Made by a program: the position numbers and the translations under genes
Source of the DNA: CAITSH01 sp945892985
Lineage (GTDB): Bacteria > Pseudomonadota > Gammaproteobacteria > Burkholderiales > SG8-39
NCBI GenBank assembly: GCA_945892985.1
Contig: CAMDDU010000009.1
Location: 1 to 64,000 of the forward strand
Direction: 5' to 3'
DNA length: 64,000 nt
In this document: positions 44,660-53,777 of the stretch, in pieces
How the letters are laid out: every line of letters starts with the position of its first letter
Numbering within the stretch: position 1 is the first letter of the stretch
The notes under the pieces: generated by a model
What the model was told of the DNA's origin: nothing
The model's database searches: none
The model's input: only the letters and a program-made list of their open reading frames with translations

Positions 44660-45892
44660 TTGAAGCTGTATCGGATGAAACGAATACCGGGACTGGCCGC
44701 GCTGGCCCTGACCCTGTTCTTGTGCCCCGGCGCGGCGCAGGCGCAACTGCAACTGTTCGGCCTGAGCTTCGGCGGCGGCCTGCCCGATGCGGCGCGCTTC
44801 GGCGCACGCATGGAACTGGGCGACATCGACAGCGTGCGCGCCTGGCTCGATGCCGGGCTTGATCCGGACTTCATTGCAGACCGCACGGGCACCGGACTGA
44901 TGATCGCCGCTGCCGCAGGCCATATCGCGCTGATGGAGTTGCTGGTAGGGCGTGGCGCCAAAATCGACAAAACCAACGCCGCCGACGAGCAGGCCTTGAT
45001 GCATGCGGCCTGGCAGGGCAGACTCGCCGCGGTGAAATGGCTGGTCGAACGCGGTGCGCGCGTCAACCGCGAACCGATGAAATGGACGGCGCTGCACTAC
45101 GCCGTGTTCGCCGGGCATGAGGACGTCGCCACCTACCTCATCGAACAGGGCGCCAATATCAACGCACGCAGTACCAACGGCTCTTCGGTGCTGATGATGG
45201 CGGTGTTCGAGGGCCGCGCGGAACTGGCCAAACGCCTCATCGCCAGCGGCGCCGATACCGGCATCAAGAACGATAAGGGCGATGGCGCGCTGGAGTGGGC
45301 GTTCAAATACAAGCATGCCGAAATCGCACGCATCGTCAGCGACCAGAAAACCCACGCCGAGGCGGCCCAGATGCCGCAAGCCTACTGGGGCGAGGCGATG
45401 CGTTCGATCAGCGCCGTGCAAGGCCAGGCCATGCAGGCTCTTGCCGCGCAGGCTGTCACGGCCGGCAGCACGCCAGCGCAGCAGCGCCAGCCGCTCGCCT
45501 CACAGATCGACGACCTGATGAACGTGCGCGCCACGCTCGCCGCCAGGGGCCTCGGCGCCTCGGTCGAAAAAATAGACCGGCGCATCGTCGAATTGCACGC
45601 CGCGCAGGAACGCGCGCGCCTGCAGGCGCAACGCCCACCGACCGCCGCCACTTCCCGGACACCGGCACCGGCAGCAACACCGCAAACCGCCACGGACCCG
45701 GGCGCCGAACAAATTGACGCGCTGATGAGCCTGCGCAACACCCTCGCCGCCAAAGGCATGCTCGAGGCGGTGGGCAAGCTCGACCTGCGCATCGCCTCCT
45801 TGCGCGCCAAACGCGCCAAGCCCGACCTCGACGCGCCCGACGGCGCGGTGCTGCTGATCACGGCCACGCGGCCCAAGCCGGCCCGGCCCTAG
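44660..45892 (+). CDS. exported ankyrin-repeat protein with duplicated C-terminal module
   Basis: A protein of 410 residues. A signal peptide (LAALALTLFLCPGAAQAQ) precedes five or so ankyrin repeats at about 45-230 (TGLMIAAAAGHIALMELLVG, TALHYAVFAGHEDVATYLIE). The C-terminal half has two related helical units, QIDDLMNVRATLAARGLGAS (about 280) and QIDALMSLRNTLAAKGMLEA (about 355), separated by a proline/threonine-rich linker. The start is TTG 44660 seven bases after AGGA; ATG 44675 is the alternative. Periplasmic ankyrin proteins are usually interaction scaffolds. No partner can be named. Confidence 0.8.
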   Translation: MKLYRMKRIPGLAALALTLFLCPGAAQAQLQLFGLSFGGGLPDAARFGARMELGDIDSVRAWLDAGLDPDFIADRTGTGLMIAAAAGHIALMELLVGRGAKIDKTNAADEQALMHAAWQGRLAAVKWLVERGARVNREPMKWTALHYAVFAGHEDVATYLIEQGANINARSTNGSSVLMMAVFEGRAELAKRLIASGADTGIKNDKGDGALEWAFKYKHAEIARIVSDQKTHAEAAQMPQAYWGEAMRSISAVQGQAMQALAAQAVTAGSTPAQQRQPLASQIDDLMNVRATLAARGLGASVEKIDRRIVELHAAQERARLQAQRPPTAATSRTPAPAATPQTATDPGAEQIDALMSLRNTLAAKGMLEAVGKLDLRIASLRAKRAKPDLDAPDGAVLLITATRPKPARP

Positions 45893-45905
45893 CGCCGGCG
45901 CGGCG

Positions 45906-46853
45906 GTGCTACCTCGCGCTTGGCGTAGAATACGCGCGCAGCATCCCTTCCCACTTTTACAGACCTGCGGGTCCGGCGCGCCAGAGCGGCGCAGATCGGC
46001 TTTCATCAAAACTCCCAAGCGCCTGCTCGCCCTCGTTGAAGAAGGCCTCGTCGATGAGGTCGTGCGCCAGTTGATGAGCGGCAAGGAAGCCATCGTCTAT
46101 GTCGTGCGCTGCGGCGACGATGTGCGCTGCGCCAAGGTCTACAAAGAGGCCGACAAGCGCGCCTTTCGCCAGGCCGTCAGCTACACCGAGGGCCGCAAGG
46201 TCAAGAACAGCCGCCGCGCCCGCGCCATGGAAAAAGGCACGCGTTACGGCCGCCAGGAGCAGGAGGCCGCGTGGCAGAGCGCCGAGGTCGATGCGCTGCA
46301 CCAGCTCGCCCGCGCCGGCGTGCGCGTGCCCCAGCCCTACAATTTCCTCGAAGGCGTGCTGCTGATGGAGCTGGTCACCGACGCCGAGGGCAACGCCGCG
46401 CCGCGGCTCAACGATGTCGCCCTGGAACCGGCGCTGGCGCTCGCATACCACGGCTTTCTCATCGGCCAGGTGGTGCGCATGCTGTGCGCCGGCATCGTGC
46501 ACGGCGACCTGTCCGAGTTCAACATACTGGTCGCCGCCGACGGGCCGGTCATCATCGACCTGCCACAGGCGGTGAGCGCCGCGGGCAACAATAACGCCAA
46601 GGCCATGCTCGAGCGCGACGTTGGCAACCTCGCCACTTATTTCGGCCAGTTCGCGCCCGAACTGCTAACCACCGAATATGGCCTGGAGATCTGGTCGCTG
46701 TTTGAGGCGGGCAAACTCACCCCCGAGGTCGTGCTGACCGGCCAATTCAAGCGCGATGACAGGCCGGTAGATGTCGGCGGGGTGATGCGCGAGATCGAGG
46801 ACGTGAAAAAAGACGAAGAGCGGCGGCAACTCTACCGCGCGCTGGAGCAGTAA
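45906..46853 (+). CDS. RIO1-type atypical serine/threonine kinase
   Basis: A protein of up to 315 residues. Similarity to bacterial RIO kinases begins at KTPKRLLALVEEGLVDEVVR, with the P-loop region MSGKEAIVYVVRCGD and catalytic lysine CAKVYKEADKRAFR. The catalytic loop VHGDLSEFNILV and the metal-binding IIDLPQAVSA are present, so it is probably active. The start is odd: the only canonical start upstream in frame is GTG 45906, which would add 33 residues unlike the family, while the natural start position (46005) is an ATC codon. The function of bacterial RIO kinases is poorly known. Confidence 0.82.
   Translation: MLPRAWRRIRAQHPFPLLQTCGSGAPERRRSAFIKTPKRLLALVEEGLVDEVVRQLMSGKEAIVYVVRCGDDVRCAKVYKEADKRAFRQAVSYTEGRKVKNSRRARAMEKGTRYGRQEQEAAWQSAEVDALHQLARAGVRVPQPYNFLEGVLLMELVTDAEGNAAPRLNDVALEPALALAYHGFLIGQVVRMLCAGIVHGDLSEFNILVAADGPVIIDLPQAVSAAGNNNAKAMLERDVGNLATYFGQFAPELLTTEYGLEIWSLFEAGKLTPEVVLTGQFKRDDRPVDVGGVMREIEDVKKDEERRQLYRALEQ
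45926..45931 (+). promoter_or_regulatory. candidate -10 box for the RIO kinase gene
   Basis: TAGAAT lies 79 bp before the ATC codon where family similarity starts. No good -35 is seen. If real, it places the transcription start downstream of the GTG at 45906. Confidence 0.3.
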
Positions 46854-46886
46854 GCGCAAACCCTTTCCAGGCGCGGATTTCCAGCC
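46854..46886 (+). repeat. 33-bp dispersed palindrome, copy 4
   Basis: It begins GCGCAAACCCTTTCCAG and ends GCGCGGATTTCCAGCC. It starts at the base after the RIO kinase stop codon and lies 44 bp from the stop of the convergent MFS gene. Confidence 0.7.
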
Positions 46887-46929
46887 GATTTACCCTGCCC
46901 CCCCGGCGACTGCGCTGCTCCGGACCGAC

Positions 46930-48153
46930 TCAGGCCGACTGCGGCGCCGCGCTGCGCACCCTCAGGACAGGCCGCCCGTCTATGGGCAGGTTCACCAGGC
47001 CGGCGAACACGCCAAGGCCGATGGACAGCCACCACACCACGCTGTAGGAGCCGGTGCGGTCGTACAAGATGCCGCCCAACCAGACCCCCAGAAAACTGCC
47101 CAACTGGTGGCTCAGTAGCGCAAACCCCGTCAGCGTGGACAGCCACGCAACGCCGAACATCTGCGCGATGAGGCCGCTGGTGAGCGGCACCGTGGCCAGC
47201 CACAGCAGACCCACCGCAGCGCCATAAAAATAAATCAGCGCCGGACTGGGCGGCAGCGCAATGAGCAGCACCGTGATCAGCGCACGCGCGAAATAAATGG
47301 CCGACAGCAGCAGGTGCTTGGGCAGGCGCTGCCCCAGCATGCCCGCGGTGAAGGAGCCCAGGATATTGAACAGCCCCACCAGCGCGAGCGCCGTCACCGC
47401 GACATTGGCATTAAAGCCAATGTCGGCGACATAGGACGGAAAGTGGATGGTGATGAAAGACAACTGGAAGCCGCAGACAAAATAACCGGTGATGAGCAGC
47501 AGGAAACCCTTGTGCGCGAAGGCCTCGCGCAGCGCCTGCATGCCCGACTGTTTCACCTGACCGCTGGCGGCCGGCGCGGTGCGGCGTTCGGCCAGCGCAA
47601 ACGCAAGCGGCGCGATCAGCGCGGCGGTGAGGCCGATGATCAGCAGCGCCTGATGCCAGCCAAAAAACGAAATCAGCGTCTGTGCGTAGGGCAGGATGGC
47701 GAACTGGCCGAAGGAGCCGGCGGCGCTGGCAATGCCAAGAATCATGCTGCGCTTCTCCGGCGGGTAAGCGCGCCCGAGCACGCCAAAGACCACCGCAAAC
47801 GCGGTGCACGATTGCGCCAGTCCCACCATCACGCCGCCGCTAAGGCCCAACTCCCAGCCGGTGGAGGACATCGACATCAGTATCACGCCCGCGGCATAGA
47901 GCAGCGCGCCGCCAAACAGCACGCGTCCGGCGCCCCAGCGGTCGGCGATCATGCCGGCGATGGGCGTGCCCAGGCCCCAGGCCAGATTTTGCACCGCCAT
48001 CGCGAACGAATAGGTTTCGCGCCCCCAGCCCAGCTCCATGCTCATGGGCTTGAGAAACAAACCGAAGCCGGCACGAGTGCCGGTGGAGAGCGTCAGGATG
48101 ATGCCGGCGCAAACCAGTACGACAAGGGGCGTGCGCCATTGTTTGGCGGTCAT
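46930..48153 (-). CDS. major facilitator superfamily transporter
   Basis: A carrier of 407 residues with twelve hydrophobic segments. Loop 2-3 has GMIADRWGAGRVLF, the MFS signature (DRxGxR type). The N-terminal STGTRAGFGLFLKPMSMELG and MAVQNLAWGLGTPIAG resemble the oxalate/formate antiporter-like or monocarboxylate group common next to Bug-type catabolic genes. The substrate cannot be told. It is transcribed in the same direction as the VWA gene, 111 bp after it, and may be a separate unit. Confidence 0.88.
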   Translation of the reverse strand: MTAKQWRTPLVVLVCAGIILTLSTGTRAGFGLFLKPMSMELGWGRETYSFAMAVQNLAWGLGTPIAGMIADRWGAGRVLFGGALLYAAGVILMSMSSTGWELGLSGGVMVGLAQSCTAFAVVFGVLGRAYPPEKRSMILGIASAAGSFGQFAILPYAQTLISFFGWHQALLIIGLTAALIAPLAFALAERRTAPAASGQVKQSGMQALREAFAHKGFLLLITGYFVCGFQLSFITIHFPSYVADIGFNANVAVTALALVGLFNILGSFTAGMLGQRLPKHLLLSAIYFARALITVLLIALPPSPALIYFYGAAVGLLWLATVPLTSGLIAQMFGVAWLSTLTGFALLSHQLGSFLGVWLGGILYDRTGSYSVVWWLSIGLGVFAGLVNLPIDGRPVLRVRSAAPQSA

Positions 48154-48264
48154 GGCGTGGGCTCTTTGAGACGGTGGAGGATGGACGGCCGACTATGGCA
48201 TGCGCGCGGCCGCCGGCGACGGCATGGCGCACAGTATATATACCCGCGGCCCGCAGGCGGGGTG

Positions 48265-49323
48265 CTAAAAAATCCGGTTGAACCAGAGCAACGACAACAA
48301 GGCGCCGGTCATGGCGAACAACGCCCCCAGCGCGACAAACAGCGCCGTCACCTCGGTCGAGATGTGCTTGTCGAAGGCCAGCCTGGCGCTAAGCACTTTG
48401 TAGATTTTTTTCAGGTCGGGCGCGGTGCCGGCGCGAAAGTATTCGCCGCCGGTGGTGGTGGCGATTTTTTTCAGCGTGTCCTCATCCAGGCGCACGCGCA
48501 TCGACCAGCCGTTGGCGGTGAGTGTGCTGCCCTCGGGGGTGCCGATGCCCACCGTGAACACGCGCACGCCGTGATCGGCGGCCACCTGCGCCATCTTCAG
48601 CGGATCGGGGCCGATGTTACTGACGCCGTCAGACAGCAGCACGATCGCGGCCGCGGTGTTCGAGCCTGGCGTGACCGGCTTGGCGTCGCTGCCGGGCTTG
48701 GCCGCCGCGCCAAGCTCGCGCCCCGCGGGTGGCGGCGGGCCCTGCGGGTTGATCAGCTTTTCGACGTCAATGGCGCCCTGCGGCAGCAGCGTGGCAAGCG
48801 AGATCACCAGGCCGCTGCCCAGCGCGGTGCCGCGCTGCAACTGGAAGCGGTCTATGGCCTGCACCAGGTCCTCGCGGCTTTCGGTGGGCGGCTGCACCAC
48901 CGCCGCGGCACCCGCCACGGCAACCACGCCGATGCGCACATGGCCGGGCTGATCATCGATGAAGGTCTTGGCCGCGCTTTGCGCCGCGCTGATACGGTCG
49001 GGCTTGACGTCGGTGGCGCGCATGCTGCCCGAAGCGTCTATGGCCAGCATTACCGTCTCGACGCGCGAAGGCAGCATCACCACGGCGCTCGGCCGCGTGA
49101 TGGCGAACAGCAACGAGGCCAGCGCCAGCAGCAGTAGCACCGGCGGGGTGTGGCGCCGCCACCGCGATGCGGCCTCGATCGCCGGCACAAGATTGGCATA
49201 GCGCAAGCCATTGCGCCGCCGCCGCGCCAGTCCATGCCAGTACAGCGCCGCAATCAGCGGCAACAACAGCAGCAGCCACAGCATCAGCGGCCAGGCGAGC
49301 GTGATGGAACGCGGATCTGGCAC
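48265..49323 (-). CDS. membrane VWA-domain protein (BatA-like)
   Basis: A protein of 352 residues. Two membrane segments near the N-terminus (WPLMLWLLLLLPLIAALYW and TPPVLLLLALASLLFAI) are followed by a von Willebrand A domain with an intact MIDAS (MLAIDASGSMRATD, then SDGVSNIGPD). A final helix (VTALFVALGALFAMTGALLS) anchors the end. It is the third gene after moxR and the DUF58 gene, the standard MoxR-DUF58-VWA module. The module is thought to act in protein or metal-centre maturation in the envelope. A paralogue is encoded on the other strand at 52702-53766. Confidence 0.88.
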   Translation of the reverse strand: MPDPRSITLAWPLMLWLLLLLPLIAALYWHGLARRRRNGLRYANLVPAIEAASRWRRHTPPVLLLLALASLLFAITRPSAVVMLPSRVETVMLAIDASGSMRATDVKPDRISAAQSAAKTFIDDQPGHVRIGVVAVAGAAAVVQPPTESREDLVQAIDRFQLQRGTALGSGLVISLATLLPQGAIDVEKLINPQGPPPPAGRELGAAAKPGSDAKPVTPGSNTAAAIVLLSDGVSNIGPDPLKMAQVAADHGVRVFTVGIGTPEGSTLTANGWSMRVRLDEDTLKKIATTTGGEYFRAGTAPDLKKIYKVLSARLAFDKHISTEVTALFVALGALFAMTGALLSLLWFNRIF

Positions 49324-49367
49324 TACCTAGCCCTCATGAGTTCGCGCCAGCAAATTCGTGCCGGTCT

Positions 49368-49408
49368 CACCCTCTCCCTTTGGGAGAGTACCGGGAAGAG
49401 GGGGTAAG
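49368..49408. repeat. CCCTCTCCC-type palindromic repeat
   Basis: The plus strand reads CCCTCTCCCTTTGGGAGAG then GGGAAGAGGGGG. It lies between the DUF58 and VWA genes and is related to the copies at 17399-17451 and 54776-54816. Confidence 0.6.
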
Positions 49409-49441
49409 CGAACGCCTGCCCTTTCATATTGTGTAGGCGCA

Positions 49442-50467
49442 TTAGCGTCCCTTGATCATGCCGCCGCCGGCGGCGAGCTGGCTGCGACGCTTGCGCAGGC
49501 GCGTGAAGCGCAGCAAGGCTTCGGCCACACCGTCGTCAGTCGCCAGTTCAAGGCAATCGACACCGGCTTCAGCCAGCGCGGCGCGCAGCTTTTCTTCACG
49601 CTCGGCGGCCAGTTTGGCAAAGCGCCGGCGAAAGCCACCGTCGTCGGTGTCAACAAACAACTGCTCGCCGGTCTCGGCATCCTGCATCACGATCATCCCC
49701 AGCTCGGGCAGTGCCTGCTCCAGCGGGTCGTACAAGCGCACCGCCACCACCTCGTGCTGGCGCGCGAGCAGCGCGAGGCCGCGCTCCCAGCCCGGCGCGC
49801 TGATGAAATCGGACACGACAAAAATTACCGAACGGCGCTTGACCACCTGCTGCGCCTTTTTAAACAGCTCGGACAGTTCGGTCTGCTTGCCCGGCCGCGC
49901 TGTCGTGGGCGCGGGCGCCGGCGACAGCATGCTGTCGAGCAGGTGCAACACATGGCGGCGGCCGCTTTTGGCCGGGATGACCGCATCGGTGCCGTTGGAA
50001 TAGAGCACCGCACCGACACGGTTACCATAGCGCGTCAGGAGCCGCGCCAGCACGGTGACAAATTCGGACGACAGCGTGCGCTTGGCCACTTCGCCCGAGC
50101 CGAAGTCCACGGATCCGGAAAGATCGAGCAAAAACCAGGCGGCGACCTCGCGGTCTTCCTGGAATTCGCGCACATGCGGCACCTGCAGGCGCGCGGTGAC
50201 ATTCCAGTCGATGTAGCGCACATCGTCGTGCGCCTGGTATTCGCGCAAATCGGCGAGGTCTATGCCAAAGCCACGAAAAAGCGTGCGGTAATCACCCTGC
50301 AACAGGCCGTCAAGGCGGCGTATCACCGTCCATTCAAGGCGGCGCAAGATACGCTCGGCGTCGATGCGCTTTGCCACTCCCGGCATACCGACGGCAGCGG
50401 TGGCACCGGTGGTGGCCTCGTTGGCGGCCTTGCGGCCGCGCCAGCGGCTGACCAGGCGTGCGAACAC
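49442..50467 (-). CDS. DUF58-family protein of the MoxR module
   Basis: A protein of 341 residues. The diagnostic DUF58 block reads GIDLADLREYQAHDDVRYID followed by WNVTARLQVPHVREFQEDRE. A VWA-like core follows, with a MIDAS-type LLDLSGSVDFGSG and VVSDFISAPGWE. There is no membrane segment, so it is cytosolic or peripheral. It starts 10 bp after moxR and its product probably bridges the AAA+ chaperone and the membrane VWA protein. Confidence 0.9.
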   Translation of the reverse strand: MFARLVSRWRGRKAANEATTGATAAVGMPGVAKRIDAERILRRLEWTVIRRLDGLLQGDYRTLFRGFGIDLADLREYQAHDDVRYIDWNVTARLQVPHVREFQEDREVAAWFLLDLSGSVDFGSGEVAKRTLSSEFVTVLARLLTRYGNRVGAVLYSNGTDAVIPAKSGRRHVLHLLDSMLSPAPAPTTARPGKQTELSELFKKAQQVVKRRSVIFVVSDFISAPGWERGLALLARQHEVVAVRLYDPLEQALPELGMIVMQDAETGEQLFVDTDDGGFRRRFAKLAAEREEKLRAALAEAGVDCLELATDDGVAEALLRFTRLRKRRSQLAAGGGMIKGR

Positions 50468-50477
50468 CCGCCAGTCC

Positions 50478-51491
50478 TCAGCCTGCAGCCGCTTGCACGT
50501 GCGTGGCGAGCGGTTTGTCCGGCACCGGCACCGCCTGCATGATGCGCGTGATAAGAGCGTCGGCGCTCTGCCCGTCGGACAAGGCCTCGTAGGACAGCAC
50601 CAGGCGGTGGCGCAACACGTCGGGTACCAGGTCGGTCACATCTTCTGGCAGCACATAGCCGCGGCCGCGCAAGAAGGCGAGCGCGCGTCCACCCTCGATG
50701 AGGTTGATGGTGGCGCGCGGGCTGGCGCCGAACTGGATGTAGCGCGACAACTCCGGCAGGTCGCAGCGCTCGGGGCTGCGCGTGGCCGACACCAGCTTGA
50801 CGGCGTACTGGATCAGGCTCGGGTCGACGTAGGTCTTGCGGCATTCGCGCTGCAGCGCGGCGAGCTGGTCGGTGCTGGCGACTGCGGCCACCTGCGTCGC
50901 CACACCGGTGACGCGCTCAACGATGACAAACTCCTCTTCTTCGCTCGGATAGCCGATCAACACCTTCATCATGAAACGGTCGATCTGCGCCTCGGGCAGC
51001 GGGTAGGTGCCCTCGGTCTCGATCGGATTCTGCGTCGCCATCACCAGAAAGGGCTCGGGCACCTTATGTGTCTCGCCGGCGATGGTGACCTGGCGCTCCT
51101 GCATCACCTCGAGCAGCGCGCTTTGCACCTTGGCCGGCGCGCGGTTGATCTCATCGGCGAGCAAGAGGTTGCAGAACACCGGCCCGAGCACGGTGCTGAA
51201 TTCGCCCGACTTCTGGTTGTACATGCGCGTGCCCACCAGGTCGGCGGGCAAGAGGTCGGGGGTGAACTGGATGCGCTTGAACGAGCCGCGCACGGTGCGC
51301 GCGAGGGTGTTGACGGTGAGCGTCTTGGCCAGGCCGGGCACGCCCTCTACGAGCAGGTGGCCCTGCGCCAGGATGGCGACCAGCACGCGCTCGAGAAAAT
51401 GATCCTGCCCCACCACCACGCGCTTTACCTCGTAGAGGATCTGCTCCATCAGCGTGGCGACTTCGGCGCGTCCTGTCGGGGTTTGGCTCAT
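50478..51491 (-). CDS. moxR: MoxR-family AAA+ ATPase
   Basis: A protein of 337 residues. The P-loop region is LVEGVPGLAKTLTVNTLA, the Walker B LLADEINRAPAKVQSALLEV, and sensor regions FLVMATQNPIETEGTYPLPE and LAFLRGRGYVLPEDVTDLVP follow. MoxR proteins act as chaperones for complexes with VWA proteins. Its position ahead of the DUF58 and VWA genes is standard. A GGAGTGAA tandem array occupies the gap to the upstream protease gene and could affect its translation. Confidence 0.92.
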   Translation of the reverse strand: MSQTPTGRAEVATLMEQILYEVKRVVVGQDHFLERVLVAILAQGHLLVEGVPGLAKTLTVNTLARTVRGSFKRIQFTPDLLPADLVGTRMYNQKSGEFSTVLGPVFCNLLLADEINRAPAKVQSALLEVMQERQVTIAGETHKVPEPFLVMATQNPIETEGTYPLPEAQIDRFMMKVLIGYPSEEEEFVIVERVTGVATQVAAVASTDQLAALQRECRKTYVDPSLIQYAVKLVSATRSPERCDLPELSRYIQFGASPRATINLIEGGRALAFLRGRGYVLPEDVTDLVPDVLRHRLVLSYEALSDGQSADALITRIMQAVPVPDKPLATHVQAAAG

Positions 51492-51503
51492 GTCTGTTTT
51501 CCT

Positions 51504-51543
51504 GGAGTGAAGGAGTGAAGGAGTGAAGGAGTAAAAGTGAAGG
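51504..51543. repeat. 8-bp tandem array GGAGTGAA, four units plus a partial
   Basis: It lies in the 53-bp gap between the protease stop (51545) and the moxR start (51491). The octamer is the same as in the inverted-repeat structure at 5754-5838. Confidence 0.85.
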
Positions 51544-51544
51544 T

Positions 51545-52495
51545 TCAGAACGGCGGCAGGCCGACGGCCATGCCCGCGCTCTCTATGGTCGCGGCAAAGC
51601 CGATGCCGATGAAGGTGCGCGACTTGGTCGGGTTGAGGATGGCGGTGACAATGCCTACCACCTCGCCCTCCATGGTGACCAGCGGCCCGCCCGAATTGCC
51701 CGGGTTGGCCGCGGCATCAAACTGTATGAGTCCGGAGAGCGTGCGCTTGCCCTCGGGCGACTCGAAGCCGCGGTTGAGCCCGGACACCACGCCGGCCGAT
51801 ACCGAGGGGCCGATACCAAACGGAAACCCCACCGCCACCACTTCGTCGCCGGGACGCAGCTTGGCGGTCGAGCCCATGGTGGCGGGCGGCAGGTCATCGG
51901 GAATGTTCTTCGCCTTGATGACGGCGAGGTCGTTCTCCGGCTGCGCCGCGACGAACACCGCCTCCGATTCCATGCCGTCCGAGAAGGTCAGCATGATGCG
52001 CTTCATGCCGTAGACCACGTGCAGGTTGGTGAGGATGGTGCCGTTCTCGAGTATCACCACGCCAGAACCCACGCCCACCTCCTTCTCCTCGGTCTCGCCC
52101 TTGGGCTTTTTCGGATCTTTGGGAACATCGCCAAAGCCGCGCACGCGCACCACCGACTGGCGCACCAGCTCCGCCGCCTTGGCGGCGCGCGAGGGCAGGG
52201 TCTTGTTCTCCATGGTATGCAGCACCGCGGCGTCGATGTCTTGCTGTTCGATTTCGCGCGGCGGCGTCTGCACGGCTTCGCGCCCGAGCACCACCGCCAG
52301 CGCCAGCGCGATGCCACCGAAAAACAGCAGCGCCCGTTCGTGACGTTGTGCGAAGCGGCGCAGGCGGCCCGGCGGCGCTGCGGCGCCCGCCGCCGCGTCC
52401 TGCCGCGCGGAACCGGCCGCGGGCGCAGACGCGGCGTCCGGCACAACGGATTTGGCCGAACGGTCGGTGCGACTGTAAAGAGCTGCGCGTTTCAT
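51545..52495 (-). CDS. membrane-anchored trypsin-like serine protease (HtrA-like, no PDZ)
   Basis: A protein of 316 residues. A basic, alanine-rich N-terminus and one membrane segment (ALLFFGGIALALAVVLGREA, about 55-75) precede the protease domain. The catalytic triad is visible as the histidine in ILTNLHVVYG, the aspartate in ENDLAVIKAK and the serine in AANPGNSGGPLVT. The protein ends after the protease fold, so the PDZ domain of DegP is absent. It is the first gene of the set leading to moxR, and probably cleaves envelope proteins linked to that module. Confidence 0.85.
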   Translation of the reverse strand: MKRAALYSRTDRSAKSVVPDAASAPAAGSARQDAAAGAAAPPGRLRRFAQRHERALLFFGGIALALAVVLGREAVQTPPREIEQQDIDAAVLHTMENKTLPSRAAKAAELVRQSVVRVRGFGDVPKDPKKPKGETEEKEVGVGSGVVILENGTILTNLHVVYGMKRIMLTFSDGMESEAVFVAAQPENDLAVIKAKNIPDDLPPATMGSTAKLRPGDEVVAVGFPFGIGPSVSAGVVSGLNRGFESPEGKRTLSGLIQFDAAANPGNSGGPLVTMEGEVVGIVTAILNPTKSRTFIGIGFAATIESAGMAVGLPPF

Positions 52496-52701
52496 CTTCT
52501 GGGATTGCGACGAAAAGTGGCCTCGGGGGCCGGTTTAAGAATGCGTTCCGCAAGCCTGCTGTTCAGGCATGAACGGTATCACGATACGCGAACCGGTACA
52601 TCTCCCGCACCAATGCTAAAGTAATGCATCGTGGCCCGCCCCGTTTGCAGGCGAGACGACAAACAGACCCGAGTTCGCGCGGGCATGACGACGGAGACGC
52701 A

Positions 52702-53766
52702 ATGCGGTTTTTGTGGCCGGAACTGTTGTGGCTGCTGCTGTTTATCCCGGCCTTGGTCGGCGCGTATGCCTGGGCGCTGCGCCGGAAAAAGAAAACGGCG
52801 GTGCGTTACGCCAGCCTCGCGCTGGTGCGCGATGCACTCGGACCGGGCCAGGGTTTGCGCCGCCACCTGCCCCCGGCGCTGTTTCTCAGCGCCATGATCG
52901 CCGCCATCCTCGCCATCGCCCGCCCCAGCGCCGTGGTGACACTGCCGGCCGACTATCTCACGCTGGTCATGGCGATGGACGTGTCGCGCAGCATGCAGGC
53001 GGCCGACGTCGCCCCCAACCGCATCACCGCCATGCAGGCTGCGGCCAAGTCCTTCATCCAGGAGCTACCGGACAATGTACGCATGGGCATCGTGTCCTTC
53101 GCCGGTACCGCCGCCGTGGTGCAGCCGGTCACCGAAAAACGCGATGACATGCTCGCCGCCATCGACCGCTTCCAATTGCAGCGCGGCACCGCCACCGGCA
53201 GCGGTCTCATCGTTTCGCTGGCCATGCTCTTTCCCGATGACGGGCTTGACGTCGAGACGGCGGTCTATGGCAGCGCCTTCTCGCGCTACGGCGACAGCCC
53301 CGCGCCGCTGGCCAAAAAAGGCGACGCGGCAAAAGCGAAAAAACGCGAATTCAAACCGGTGCCGCCCGGCTCCTACACCTCGGGCGCCATCGTGCTGCTC
53401 TCGGACGGGCGGCGCACCACCGGCCCCGACCCGGTGGAGGCGGCCAAGCTCGCCGCCGAGCGCGGCGTGCGTGTCTTCACCGTCGGCTTTGGCACCAAGG
53501 AAGGTGCCAACATCGGCTTCGAGGGCTGGTCCTTTTTTGCCCGGCTAGACGAGGAGGCCTTGAAGGCCGTGGCCAAGGCCACCGGCGGCGAATACTTCCA
53601 GGCCGGCACCGCCGCCGACCTGCAAAAGGTCTACAAGGAACTGAACTCCAAATTCGCACTCGAGCGGCGCGAAACCGAGGTGAGTGCCCTGTTCAGCGCG
53701 CTTGCTGCCGTGTTGGTGTTTGCCGCCGCGCTACTGTCTTTCTTGTGGTTTCACCGCCGCGCCTGA
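52702..53766 (+). CDS. membrane VWA-domain protein, paralogue of 48265-49323
   Basis: A protein of 354 residues. Two membrane segments (WPELLWLLLFIPALVGAYAW and LFLSAMIAAILAIARPSA), a VWA domain with MIDAS MAMDVSRSMQAADV and IVLLSDGRRTTGPDP, and a C-terminal helix (LFSALAAVLVFAAALLSFLW) are present. It shares DRFQLQRGTATGSGL with the other VWA protein, where the match is DRFQLQRGTALGSGL, so the two are recent duplicates. It is transcribed away from the protease-MoxR operon. ATG 52702 is used; an ATG at 52624 lacks homology. Confidence 0.88.
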   Translation: MRFLWPELLWLLLFIPALVGAYAWALRRKKKTAVRYASLALVRDALGPGQGLRRHLPPALFLSAMIAAILAIARPSAVVTLPADYLTLVMAMDVSRSMQAADVAPNRITAMQAAAKSFIQELPDNVRMGIVSFAGTAAVVQPVTEKRDDMLAAIDRFQLQRGTATGSGLIVSLAMLFPDDGLDVETAVYGSAFSRYGDSPAPLAKKGDAAKAKKREFKPVPPGSYTSGAIVLLSDGRRTTGPDPVEAAKLAAERGVRVFTVGFGTKEGANIGFEGWSFFARLDEEALKAVAKATGGEYFQAGTAADLQKVYKELNSKFALERRETEVSALFSALAAVLVFAAALLSFLWFHRRA

Positions 53767-53777
53767 AAGAAGAACCC

